Below, piece by piece: positions 1 through 6,309 of a stretch of DNA of 34,003 nt (position 1 is its first letter; every line of letters starts with the position of its first letter). The notes below the pieces were generated by a model that worked only from the letters and a program-made list of their open reading frames with translations, searched no databases and was not told the DNA's origin. A program made the translations under genes and the position numbers. The DNA is from an uncultured Balneola sp. (GTDB lineage Bacteria; Bacteroidota; Rhodothermia; Balneolales; Balneolaceae). The stretch covers positions 1 to 34,003 of the forward strand of contig CAJXQC010000031.1 of the NCBI GenBank assembly GCA_913058495.1. The letters run 5' to 3'.

Positions 1-1
1 A

Positions 2-150
2 AGTATTTAAGACGGGTTCACTGATCCTGCGCTGAATAATCCTAAAGGTCTTCGTACATTCTGAGAAAATGATGATCCTCTTCACCTGAAAGGATTATTC
101 CTGCTTTGCAGACGCATTCGGATCATGCTCACTTCTCCGTCTTAAATACT
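2..150 (+). repeat. ~149-nt long-hairpin element, copy A
   Basis: Seen directly: bases 2-15 (agtatttaagacgg) are the exact reverse complement of 137-150. Further in, 22-27 (tgatcc) pairs with 120-125 and 28-31 (tgcg) with 113-116 across a 3-nt bulge. Bases 35-43 (aataatcct) pair perfectly with 91-99. A small hairpin, ctgc-ttt-gcag (101-111), is bulged out on the 3' side, and a ~47-nt apical loop begins aaaggtcttcgt (44-55) and ends cctgaa (85-90). A second element with the same order of parts lies at 33852-33999 on the other strand. No coding potential is evident. It could be a structured RNA or a folded-DNA mobile element; which one cannot be told from here. The assigned strand is the one on which the shared loop motif reads 5' to 3'. 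Confidence 0.65.
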
Positions 151-216
151 AAGGGCGAATGAATTTTTCTAGAACGATCACTATTAAACTGTCAATGAAT
201 TATATAACATCAACAG

Positions 217-235
217 TCCTGAACTTGTTTCAGGA
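217..235. repeat. short 7-bp hairpin
   Basis: tcctgaa and ttcagga form a perfect 7-bp stem around a 5-nt loop (cttgt). There is no downstream T-run on the plus strand, so it is not an obvious terminator. It sits in the 150-320 gap, where I see no gene. It looks like one of the small dispersed palindromes common in intergenic DNA of this group. Confidence 0.5.
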
Positions 236-322
236 TCTTTGAGGGGCTTCCTATATTTCAATCTTATTCAAACAAATCATCAAAGTATTTATCCTTTATA
301 ATGCCCCCTTCTGTTTTTATTA

Positions 323-352
323 CGTAGGGGTGATTCATGAATCACCCCTACG
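323..352. repeat. REP-type perfect palindrome 1 (30 bp)
   Basis: cgtaggggtgattca is followed directly by its exact reverse complement, a 30-bp palindrome with no spacer. It is a variant of the palindrome at 804-841 (GTAGGGG-YGATTCA half-site). It forms the 3' end of the truncated transposase remnant at 323-549, whose reading frame runs into it as VGVIHESPL. RAYT transposases are known to act on REP palindromes of this kind, so it is probably a substrate of the neighbouring enzyme. Confidence 0.8.
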
Positions 353-549
353 ATTGGTTTGTTATCAATAATTTCGATAATTCCGCGGATATGATTGGGC
401 ATAACTACAAATGCATCCAAATTTATATTGTCGCGAATGGTTTCTGTTTTAAACTATTCATAATGCGCAACAACCCCACATTCATTCATATGCATTTTTC
501 CATTGACCACGTTTCCGAATACATATTCATTTCCGACAGCAAACCGGAT
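323..549 (-). pseudogene. RAYT transposase remnant, N-terminal half
   Basis: Read on the minus strand, this stretch gives NEYVFGNVVNGKMHMNECG, then VVAHYE, a TAG stop, then FKTETIRDNINLDAFVVMPN, HIRGIIEIIDNK and PIVGVIHESPLR. This matches, position by position, the part of the intact transposase (558-1115) from EYVIGDVTKGEMQMNECG to VGAIHESPLQR. About 30 N-terminal residues are missing, there is an in-frame stop, and the copy ends exactly at the palindrome, so everything C-terminal is gone. The second histidine of the HUH-like MPNHIH motif is arginine here. It lies 9 nt behind the stop codon of the intact copy on the same strand. This is a degenerate tandem copy and is not expected to be active. 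Confidence 0.75.
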
Positions 550-557
550 TCTCAAAA

Positions 558-1115
558 TTACCTGTTTTGGTAAAACCGATCTTTATTCCAATTCATCGGA
601 TTGGTTTTGATGTATTCCCGGATGTAAAACAACGATTCTTCATTTCGGATGATGTGATCATAATAACCTCGTTGCCAGATTTTGGTGCCCGGTGTTTTGC
701 GGATTTGATTGATTTGTTTGGCGGTATTCATTTTATACCAACCAATAATTTTTGGGATCAACATTTTACGTCGGTGTTTACGATATAATTCAGGGTTTAT
801 GTTCCTTTGTAGGGGCGATTCATGAATCGCCCCTACAAAGGGATTTGCATTAACAATTTCAATTACACCATGAATATGATTAGGCATAACAATATGCTCA
901 TGAAGAATGGTATTGGGATACCGGGTGTCAATTCGTTTCCAATAATATAATGCCAGAATCCCACATTCATTCATCTGCATTTCACCTTTGGTCACATCTC
1001 CGATTACATATTCTTTTTGATTGGTACAAATGGTGATGAAATAATATCCCGGGCTGGAATAATCGTATCCCTGCAAACGCATGGATTGTCGGTTTGGGAG
1101 TTTCTTCTGCTTCAT
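558..1115 (-). CDS. REP-associated tyrosine transposase (RAYT, IS200-like Y1 family)
   Basis: This is a single-domain Y1 (HUH) transposase of about 185 residues, the usual size for RAYTs, which nick and move REP palindromes as single strands. Motifs seen are an N-terminal RLQGYDYSSPGYYFITICT block, the metal-binding motif HIVMPNHIHGVIE, and WQRGYYDHIIRNEESL, which carries the catalytic tyrosine region. The start chosen is the ATG at 1115 (MKQKKLPNRQS), which fits family N-termini. An in-frame ATG at 1145 would add ten residues. The striking feature is the stretch VGAIHESPL between the HUH motif and the second half, which is the translation of a perfect palindrome (804-841). The gene is flanked by two truncated relatives on the same strand. 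It appears complete and may be active; its host range of targets is inference. Confidence 0.9.
   Translation of the reverse strand: MKQKKLPNRQSMRLQGYDYSSPGYYFITICTNQKEYVIGDVTKGEMQMNECGILALYYWKRIDTRYPNTILHEHIVMPNHIHGVIEIVNANPFVGAIHESPLQRNINPELYRKHRRKMLIPKIIGWYKMNTAKQINQIRKTPGTKIWQRGYYDHIIRNEESLFYIREYIKTNPMNWNKDRFYQNR
804..841. repeat. REP-type perfect palindrome 2 inside RAYT (38 bp)
   Basis: cctttgtaggggcgattca is followed immediately by its exact reverse complement, giving 38 bp without spacer. It lies inside the reading frame of the transposase at 558-1115 and is translated there as VGAIHESPL plus flanking residues without breaking the frame. Its core is shared with palindrome 1 (323-352) and, more loosely, with palindrome 3 (1251-1290). 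Confidence 0.85.
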
Positions 1116-1141
1116 GATATACAGTAAGACGGGTTGAGACG

Positions 1142-1290
1142 GCATTCCTTACAAAAATATCCCCGAGATTTTTCCAGATGTGTTTTGCGGATGAATTCGA
1201 CCTGTTTGGTAACGGATGAATTAAACAATGAATGTATCATTGGGACCAATTTCCATGTAGGGACGAATGGCGATTCGTCCCTACATGGAA
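1142..1290 (-). pseudogene. RAYT transposase remnant, C-terminal half
   Basis: Minus-strand translation gives LVPMIHSLFNSSVTKQVEFI followed by RKTHLEKSRGYFCKEC. This matches the RAYT segment IPKIIGWYKMNTAKQINQIR-KTPGTKIWQRGYYDH of the intact copy and, even better, the canonical RAYT pattern (IPxIIxSFKSAVTKQI). The DNA is also recognisably similar (tgtgttttgcggat is shared). The N-terminal half is absent: the fragment begins at a palindrome (1251-1290), in the place where the intact gene has its own. The last ~20 residues are missing too. It is a broken tandem copy upstream of the intact gene. Confidence 0.65.
1251..1290. repeat. REP-type palindrome 3 (18-bp stem, 4-nt loop)
   Basis: ttccatgtagggacgaat and attcgtccctacatggaa are exact reverse complements separated by ggcg. 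The half-site tGTAGGGaCGAaT is related to the GTAGGGGCGATTC half-site of palindromes 1 and 2 but is a distinct subtype with a small loop. It marks the 5' end of the C-terminal RAYT remnant. Confidence 0.8.
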
Positions 1291-1376
1291 TGTGCAATGA
1301 ACACACCGAATGTATACAGAATTACAGGCTCATTTTTTTTTCCTGTTCCCAAGCAAGTAGCAGAGCTGCACAAAAG

Positions 1377-1538
1377 CGCTTAAAAGAAGGAATGGTCTTC
1401 GCCTTCGACGGCTTCCACGCCTGGACCTTAGACTCCGGCGGAACCAAAACGATGAGCGAGGAAGAAATGGCAGGAATTACCGAAAACGGCGCGGAGTATT
1501 TGATTGCACCGCAGGAAGAGTTGGTTTTGGTGGGGTGA
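1377..1538 (+). pseudogene. C-terminal stub of an M24-like metallopeptidase
   Basis: The frame reads LKEGMVFAFDGFHAW, TLDSGGTKTMSEEEMAGITE, then NGAEYLIAPQEELVLVG and stop. The pattern (L+xGMVF near the start, then GG...E...T..G.E.L) resembles the last ~50 residues of M24 family Xaa-Pro aminopeptidases, where the late glutamate is a metal ligand. No upstream catalytic half is present. Immediately upstream another frame reads VPKQVAELHKSA before a TAA at 1381-1383, which looks like the preceding helix of the same protein thrown out of frame. I therefore read it as a 5'-deleted, frameshifted remnant cut off by the RAYT array. The family assignment rests on a short match and is tentative. Confidence 0.4.
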
Positions 1539-1551
1539 TTAGAATAAGTAT

Positions 1552-3531
1552 TTATTCGATGATAGGAATACCAATACTTTTCAAATAATTAAACGTAGGA
1601 TCATAATACTCTGGTTTTCTTGTATGATCTTCTTCATTTCCTTCTGGTACAACAATGATCATTCCCTGACGAGCTCTGGTGAGCAAAACTCGATAAGCAT
1701 TTTTTAGATATGTTTGACGTTCTTTCTTGTGAATGTTTTGCCATTTACTCCCTCTAAATGAATGAGTCTTCCAACCGCTTTCGGAGTATCGCAGGTCGCC
1801 ATCCCACATGATACATGACCAATCTAATTCTAGACCTTGAATATGAAATTCTGTAGCAACTTGTTCTAAGTAATAAGAAGAGCGTACGTCATTTTTGTCA
1901 TTTAGAAAGTAATGAATAGGATTCATTGGCGACTTAACATCGACTGCAAAAGGCTTTAAGCGCTCAGCTTGAGAAGAGACAACAAGCCCATAACGCTCAC
2001 TCCCACGCGCTTGTTTTTTAAGCCAGCTCTTAGCTTTTTTAAGATCACGAGTTATAACAACGGGATACTTGTTTGAAATACTAGCCAGAGACTGAGTCGC
2101 TTTATCTTTATCTAAATCTAATAAGTATTTTACAAATTTAGAAAGATTTTCGGCTCTAAAAGACCTCATCGAAACAGATAAATGCAATTTTTCATTTAAA
2201 TGAACTTTTGTGACTTTATTTAATTTCGAAATAGCATCTTCAGCTTCATATTCTGTTTCAGTAAGATTTGGGGAAATAAAAACCTCCCAATTATTAAACC
2301 GTTCTTTTATCGCTTTTAACCATTCTGAAATTCCTGCTTCACCTGTATTTATTTCTTGCCCTCCACCAACTAAACAAATTATTAAAGCCCAGTCATCATG
2401 CCGATCAAGACAAGAGATTAAGAATTCAGGCTCAGAAGAATCAAAGTCATCAATGCCCTTTCTTCTTTTCATAAAATTTGATGTCTGCTTTTTAGTCCAA
2501 GCTCTCTGCGCTTCATCAAAAATGGCGACATGATCTATTGGTGCTTTTTTATCTCTTAAATATTCATCCCTATAATGGTGGATATTTTGAATAAACGTCT
2601 TAACGCTTGCCCGGGCTCGGCTTTTAGTTAGCTTATTACCTCTTTTTTTTTCTCTTCTGACATTATCTCTTGCTAAAGCTTCCTGTAGAATTGTTACTAA
2701 AGGAGCGTTTCCAGAGAGGTATACACTTGCATCTCCATTTTGGTGGTTTAGATGTTCTGTGGCAACGTTCAAACCAACCAAAGTTTTTCCGGCACCAGGC
2801 ACTCCGGTAACAAAGCAAATATATTTTTTCTTTTCCTTATTGGCGCGATCTATCAAGTCCGAAATAAATGAAGTAGTTTCAGTTAAATTCTTTGCGCTAG
2901 CATCGTTTCGTGTAATTTCGTCAACAGAGTGTTTACTGTATAATGAGAGGGCAGCTTCTATAATGGTAGGCGTGGGAGCATAGCTACCGCTAGAATACCG
3001 ATCCCCATCAATAGAGTTGTCTTCACCTTGAAATTGAACAGATAGAACTAGAGTCTTTCTAAGATCTAATTTATTAGTTTTAATAGGAATAAATAATCCA
3101 TCATCATGCGATGTGGTTGAAATCTCGGGAGAAGAGCTTTTTGCATGAGTAGCCACTAATATCGGTATAAGAACTAAATCATGGCTTGGTTTATGAAAGT
3201 TTTTTAAATCTAATGCATAATCCCAAACTTGATCGATATCATGTCTTTGAAACTTAGTTTCACCGACTTTAAACTCTACTACGAAAATTATATTCTGTAT
3301 AACTAGCAATACATCAACTCGACGTCCCATTCGTGGAATAGAAAACTCGAAAAATATTTCACCATCAAAATCGATGAGGGCATTTTTTAAGATCTCAATT
3401 TGAGCATCCCATGCTTGACTTTGTGTATTGCGTGTATCAAAATTATCCGAAAGCGAAATTTCACCAATAATTTGAGAAGGTTCTTTCCCAAGAAATGATT
3501 TGATAGTGTCTCTATAAAAATAATTAAGCAT
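1552..3531 (-). CDS. PD-(D/E)XK nuclease + DUF2075 (SF1-type) helicase protein
   Basis: This 659-residue protein has two parts. Residues ~55-125 carry a restriction-like nuclease signature: RVDVLL (Asp73) followed by VVEFKVG (Glu86, Lys88). From ~235 on it is a DUF2075 helicase: Walker A GVPGAGKT (243-250), Walker B VAIFDEAQ (335-342), motif III-like VGGGQE (~388-393), SMRSFRA (~454-460), the motif V-like stretch ATEFHIQGLELDW (~559-571) and the motif VI-like stretch YRVLLTRARQGM (~613-624). All motifs are intact. Its start codon overlaps the stop of the 90-residue gene upstream (TAATG), so the two are probably translated together. Nuclease-DUF2075 fusions have been linked to antiphage defence (from memory, the staphylococcal Nhi type), and the setting beside transposase debris fits that. 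A general nucleic-acid processing role remains possible. Confidence 0.8.
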   Translation of the reverse strand: MLNYFYRDTIKSFLGKEPSQIIGEISLSDNFDTRNTQSQAWDAQIEILKNALIDFDGEIFFEFSIPRMGRRVDVLLVIQNIIFVVEFKVGETKFQRHDIDQVWDYALDLKNFHKPSHDLVLIPILVATHAKSSSPEISTTSHDDGLFIPIKTNKLDLRKTLVLSVQFQGEDNSIDGDRYSSGSYAPTPTIIEAALSLYSKHSVDEITRNDASAKNLTETTSFISDLIDRANKEKKKYICFVTGVPGAGKTLVGLNVATEHLNHQNGDASVYLSGNAPLVTILQEALARDNVRREKKRGNKLTKSRARASVKTFIQNIHHYRDEYLRDKKAPIDHVAIFDEAQRAWTKKQTSNFMKRRKGIDDFDSSEPEFLISCLDRHDDWALIICLVGGGQEINTGEAGISEWLKAIKERFNNWEVFISPNLTETEYEAEDAISKLNKVTKVHLNEKLHLSVSMRSFRAENLSKFVKYLLDLDKDKATQSLASISNKYPVVITRDLKKAKSWLKKQARGSERYGLVVSSQAERLKPFAVDVKSPMNPIHYFLNDKNDVRSSYYLEQVATEFHIQGLELDWSCIMWDGDLRYSESGWKTHSFRGSKWQNIHKKERQTYLKNAYRVLLTRARQGMIIVVPEGNEEDHTRKPEYYDPTFNYLKSIGIPIIE

Positions 3532-3803
3532 TATTTTATTTGTATAAAATATTCATGAATAAAATCTGAAATTTGCTCATGTTCGTCATCAAACTTTAAA
3601 ACAATACTTGAATTAAGAGAATCAATAAAAGAGATAATTTCATTTTCGTTGTTTAGCTCATTTAAAAAGAGAAGCAAGGGATTTTTAGGATTAAAATCGT
3701 CGTTCAAATAATATATAATATCATTCTTAAAAGTATCTCTATAATTAGTTGATTCTTTGTATAAATAAGTCTTTAAAGACCTGATCTTATTCTCGTATTT
3801 CAT
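3531..3803 (-). CDS. 90-residue protein coupled to the nuclease-helicase
   Basis: I do not recognise this small protein. It is rich in Asn, Asp, Glu, Ile and Phe, probably mostly helical, and has no signal peptide or membrane segment. The C-terminal half is acidic (FDDEHEQISDFIHEYF). The reading frame is real on circumstantial grounds: its TAA shares one base with the ATG of the nuclease-helicase (TAATG), and its ATG lies 7 nt after the stop of the oxidoreductase gene with a purine-rich AGTAAGAAA in front. The tight coupling suggests an obligate partner such as a specificity, sensor or immunity subunit, but that is inference. By eye its codons are more AT-rich than those of the neighbouring oxidoreductase. 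Confidence 0.65.
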   Translation of the reverse strand: MKYENKIRSLKTYLYKESTNYRDTFKNDIIYYLNDDFNPKNPLLLFLNELNNENEIISFIDSLNSSIVLKFDDEHEQISDFIHEYFIQIK

Positions 3804-3810
3804 TTTCTTA

Positions 3811-4839
3811 CTAGTTCGTTACCAAAACAACCTTCCCGATATTCCTCCGTTCTTCGATGTAGCGGTGGGCTTCGCCGGCTTCTTCGAGGGTGAAGGTTTT
3901 GTCAACATGCGGTCGAACCCAGCCGGTTTCTACGCCATCCAGAATGGCTTTCATCCATAAAGCGGCTTTATCAGATTCATGCCACAAATGACCGAGATTT
4001 ACGCCATACACGCCACGGTTTTTATCTAGCAGAGAAAGCGGTTTAAAGGTGGGCATTTTCAGAACTGTTTTTATGAGTTCGAACTTGGCTCTTAATCCGC
4101 CGGAGGAATTTATACTGGCAACGGAAATTCCAAACATTCCCAACCGACCGGTAGCACGAAGAGCTCGATAGCTTTTCTTCCATTCGTCGCCACCCAAAGG
4201 ATCGGTGATCAGTTCCACACCGCGTTTATTGGTCAGCTTCATGAGTTCGTCGAACCAATCTTTGTTTCTGTAATCAATGGGGTGATCCAATCCTCGTTCT
4301 TTAAGGAATTCATGCTTGCGCTCGCTGGCTGTTCCGTAGGTTTTGGCGCCAATGTGTTTGGCAATATCCAATTGAGCTAAGCCAACGCCACCACCGGCAT
4401 TGTGAATGAGAACGGATTCTTCTTTTTGGAGTCCGCCCATGCCTACCAATAACGCCCACGCGGTCAAATAGGTAACCGGAATGGATGCAGCCTCTTCAAA
4501 AGACAGCCTTGCCGGTTTTTCATACACTTGTTTTTCTTTCAGTACCACTTGTTCCGCCTGACCTTTAAATCGGCACAATCCGATCACTTCTTTACCGATC
4601 CAGCATTTATCAATTTCCGAACCAACTTCTGTAACGATTCCCGAGACTTCATAACCCATCACACACGGCGTTTTTGGTCCGTCGGGATATTGCCCTTTTC
4701 GGGCAAGGATATCTGCGAAGTTCAATCCGGATGCTTTTACCTGAATGAGGAGTTCGTCTTTGTTGGGAGTCAGATCAGGAACTTCCTGAACCTGAAGGAC
4801 ATCATAACTTCCGGTTTTGGTATAAACGAGTTGGCGCAT
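3811..4839 (-). CDS. MDR-family oxidoreductase, VAT-1/quinone reductase-like
   Basis: This is a 342-residue medium-chain dehydrogenase/reductase without the zinc ligands of alcohol dehydrogenases. The N-terminal GroES-like fold includes VKASGLNFADILARKGQYP (residues ~35-52) and GYEVSGIVTEVG, typical of the QOR/VAT-1 subgroup. The Rossmann NADPH site is HNAGGGVGLAQLDIAKHIGA (~146-165). It probably reduces quinones or enones using NADPH in the cytoplasm; the substrate is unknown. The protein is full length with an ATG start at 4839. It is the first of three closely spaced minus-strand genes, but the two downstream ones look like an inserted cassette rather than functional partners. Confidence 0.85.
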   Translation of the reverse strand: MRQLVYTKTGSYDVLQVQEVPDLTPNKDELLIQVKASGLNFADILARKGQYPDGPKTPCVMGYEVSGIVTEVGSEIDKCWIGKEVIGLCRFKGQAEQVVLKEKQVYEKPARLSFEEAASIPVTYLTAWALLVGMGGLQKEESVLIHNAGGGVGLAQLDIAKHIGAKTYGTASERKHEFLKERGLDHPIDYRNKDWFDELMKLTNKRGVELITDPLGGDEWKKSYRALRATGRLGMFGISVASINSSGGLRAKFELIKTVLKMPTFKPLSLLDKNRGVYGVNLGHLWHESDKAALWMKAILDGVETGWVRPHVDKTFTLEEAGEAHRYIEERRNIGKVVLVTN

Positions 4840-4911
4840 ATCAAATCAATTTTGAATTCATTTTATTATAGCCACAAAAGCACAGAAACACGAAAGTAAA
4901 TTAAAGGGATT

Positions 4912-4981
4912 AACCACAGAGAGCACGGAGGTTTTTTGGGAAATGTTTTAACCACAGAGGTCACAGAGGTTTTGGGGAAGA
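4912..4981. repeat. ~70-bp direct repeat, copy 1
   Basis: This stretch, beginning aaccacagagagcacggagg and running through gggaaatgttttaaccacag, is nearly identical to 6189-6258. Each copy itself contains two tandem aaccacagag-type motifs. The two copies lie on either side of the small membrane protein gene at 5743-6183, in the same orientation. Partial inverted forms (ctctgtggtt at about 4994-5003) follow within 20-30 nt, so RNA from the region could fold back on itself. Confidence 0.75.
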
Positions 4982-4993
4982 AGTTTAATTATT

Positions 4994-5237
4994 CTCTGTG
5001 GTTATATGTTTTGACCCCATCTGTCTTCTCCTTGGATAAGGAGAAGGACTCGTTGATGAAATTTTGAATGTGATTCTGAATTCCCCTCCTTATGAAGGAG
5101 GGGCGAGCTGGCCAGGAAGGAGAATGTGAGTAGGAGTCGGGGAGGTCGGTGAGGTGAAAATTTATTTAAAACCACAGAGTGCACAAAGGTTTTTCGAGGG
5201 AAGTGGACTTTGATAATAATATCTGAACTGGTTTAAG
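4994..5237. repeat. nested hairpin and aaccacagag repeat block
   Basis: This gene-free stretch contains a 10-bp hairpin at 5024-5047 (arms tcttctcctt and aaggagaagg, including one G-T pair), an 8-bp hairpin at 5083-5103 (cccctcct / aggagggg), and another single copy of the accacagagtgcacaaagg motif at 5171-5189. None of the arms is followed by a clear T-run. The short open frames here are by-products of the repeats. I see no gene. Confidence 0.6.
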
Positions 5238-5277
5238 AGTCTCCCTCCCTAAAGTTAGGGAGGGAACAAGGGTGGGT
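5238..5277. repeat. 40-bp direct repeat with hairpin, copy 1
   Basis: agtctccctccct-a-aagttagggagggaacaa and onward to gggtgggt matches 6366-6405 with a single difference. Inside it tccctccctaa pairs with ttagggaggga around a 2-nt loop (5242-5265). The similarity to the other copy continues upstream (taatatctga ... agtct in both). Together with the 70-bp repeat, this means a multi-part module flanks the gene at 5743-6183. Confidence 0.75.
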
Positions 5278-5303
5278 TAGAGAATTGATACGAAGATTCT
5301 AAA

Positions 5304-5429
5304 TCTCCCTTTGAAGGGAGACAGATCGAACACTTGTGTGAGATCAGAGGGATGTTGTGCAGCTTCTGAGCTAGCAAAATGCACAACATCCTCCGTCCGC
5401 CATTCGGCGGACACCTCCTTCAAAGGAGG
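5304..5429. repeat. cluster of four hairpins ending in a terminator-like arm
   Basis: In order: tctccctt-tg-aagggaga (5304-5321); gatgttgtgca pairing with tgcacaacatc across an 18-nt loop (5351-5390); gtccgcc-attc-ggcggac (5395-5412); cctcctt-ca-aaggagg (5414-5429) followed by gttttt. The last could terminate plus-strand transcripts, but no gene ends nearby on that strand. The remaining gap, 5430-5742, holds only a short ggact-aa-agtcc palindrome (5521-5532) and the presumed promoter of the next gene. Confidence 0.6.
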
Positions 5430-5742
5430 GTTTTTAAAAACCTTGTACAAAAGCTAGCAAGCGCTTCAACACTAAGTTTGTATGAATGGGAAATTTAATT
5501 TCATTAATAGGTAGCCGGTCGGACTAAAGTCCTCTCTGGTGAACTTGATACTGATTGTTGTTAGTGATTTAGATTTTCTCAGTTAAACCAGTCAGAATTT
5601 TAATCCGCAACGGGTTAAGAATTGGTTGGAGAGCCTTTTAAGTTTTGAAGATTTTTAACATTAGGTAAATCTCACTTCAATATTTTAGCAGAAAGGGGTA
5701 AACTTAAACTTTTAAGGTATAATTAAAGAGTAAGGTTAAAAA

Positions 5743-6183
5743 ATGGGGCAACAACAAATCCTGTTGATTTTGCTGGTAACTGTGATCGTGGGGATCGCAA
5801 CAGTGGTGGCAATTAATACAATGTCCAGTACATTACAGCAAAACAATATTGACGCTGTTCGGGTTGATCTGTCAGTAATAGCGGCACAGATGCAGTCGTA
5901 TTATCAAAAACCAAGAGGGATGGGCGGAGGAAGCAAATCTTTTGTTGGTATTACATTCGAAAAAATTGCGTTTCAAGCAGACTCAATAGATGCTACCGGA
6001 ATGCTTGCACGAAATGGCAATGCAATATTTAAAATTGAATCAGCTACTAATGCAGAGGTCGTATTAACAGCTCAGCCGAGAACAGGTCCGGTAATGACTT
6101 TTGAGGACCTCTCTAATTCAGAGATAACTCAACTCGCTGAGGTTAGACTTTCAGAAGTAGTAATGCGGTATCAGATCGAGTAA
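5743..6183 (+). CDS. pilin-like small membrane-anchored protein
   Basis: This is a 146-residue protein that starts with MGQQQILLILLVTVIVGIAT, a very short polar head followed by a single hydrophobic helix (~5-25). The rest is a soluble domain with several predicted beta strands and a YYQKPRGMGGGSKSF loop (~50-65). The head-helix-domain layout resembles type IV pilin or pseudopilin precursors after a minimal leader, but the usual G-F-x-x-x-E cleavage signature is not present, so processing is uncertain. A possible TATAAT (5718-5723) lies 20 nt upstream of the ATG. It stands alone between two blocks of shared direct repeats. No pilus assembly genes are in view. A filament subunit is a guess; an anchored surface protein is the safe reading. 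Confidence 0.6.
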   Translation: MGQQQILLILLVTVIVGIATVVAINTMSSTLQQNNIDAVRVDLSVIAAQMQSYYQKPRGMGGGSKSFVGITFEKIAFQADSIDATGMLARNGNAIFKIESATNAEVVLTAQPRTGPVMTFEDLSNSEITQLAEVRLSEVVMRYQIE

Positions 6184-6188
6184 AAGGG

Positions 6189-6258
6189 AACCACAGAGTG
6201 CACAAAGGTTTTTTGGGAAATGTTTTAACCACAGAGGTCACAAAGGGATTAGGGGTGA
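6189..6258. repeat. ~70-bp direct repeat, copy 2
   Basis: This copy of the repeat at 4912-4981 begins 5 nt after the stop codon of the pilin-like gene. The central stretch gcac..aggttttttgggaaatg and the following aaccacagaggtcac are shared. Downstream, tctctgtgttctttgtggtt (about 6270-6289) is a near-complementary arm, giving an imperfect hairpin that could act as the 3' end of the gene's transcript. Confidence 0.75.
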
Positions 6259-6309
6259 AGGTATTTTGTCTCTGTGTTCTTTGTGGTTGTAAAGAAACCC
6301 ATCCCTGTT

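Noticed and set aside
2-150. Integron attC site as explanation for the folded elements
   Set aside because: The ends lack the RYYYAAC/GTTRRRY core pair, the outer stems differ completely between copies, and no integrase or cassette array is visible.
337-573. Open frame of 78 codons on the plus strand
   Set aside because: It is the antisense of the RAYT remnant and palindrome 1; the minus-strand reading shows real homology to the neighbouring transposase.
5002-5184. 60-codon minus-strand open frame
   Set aside because: It lies entirely within hairpin repeats, has no coding character and no recognisable start context.
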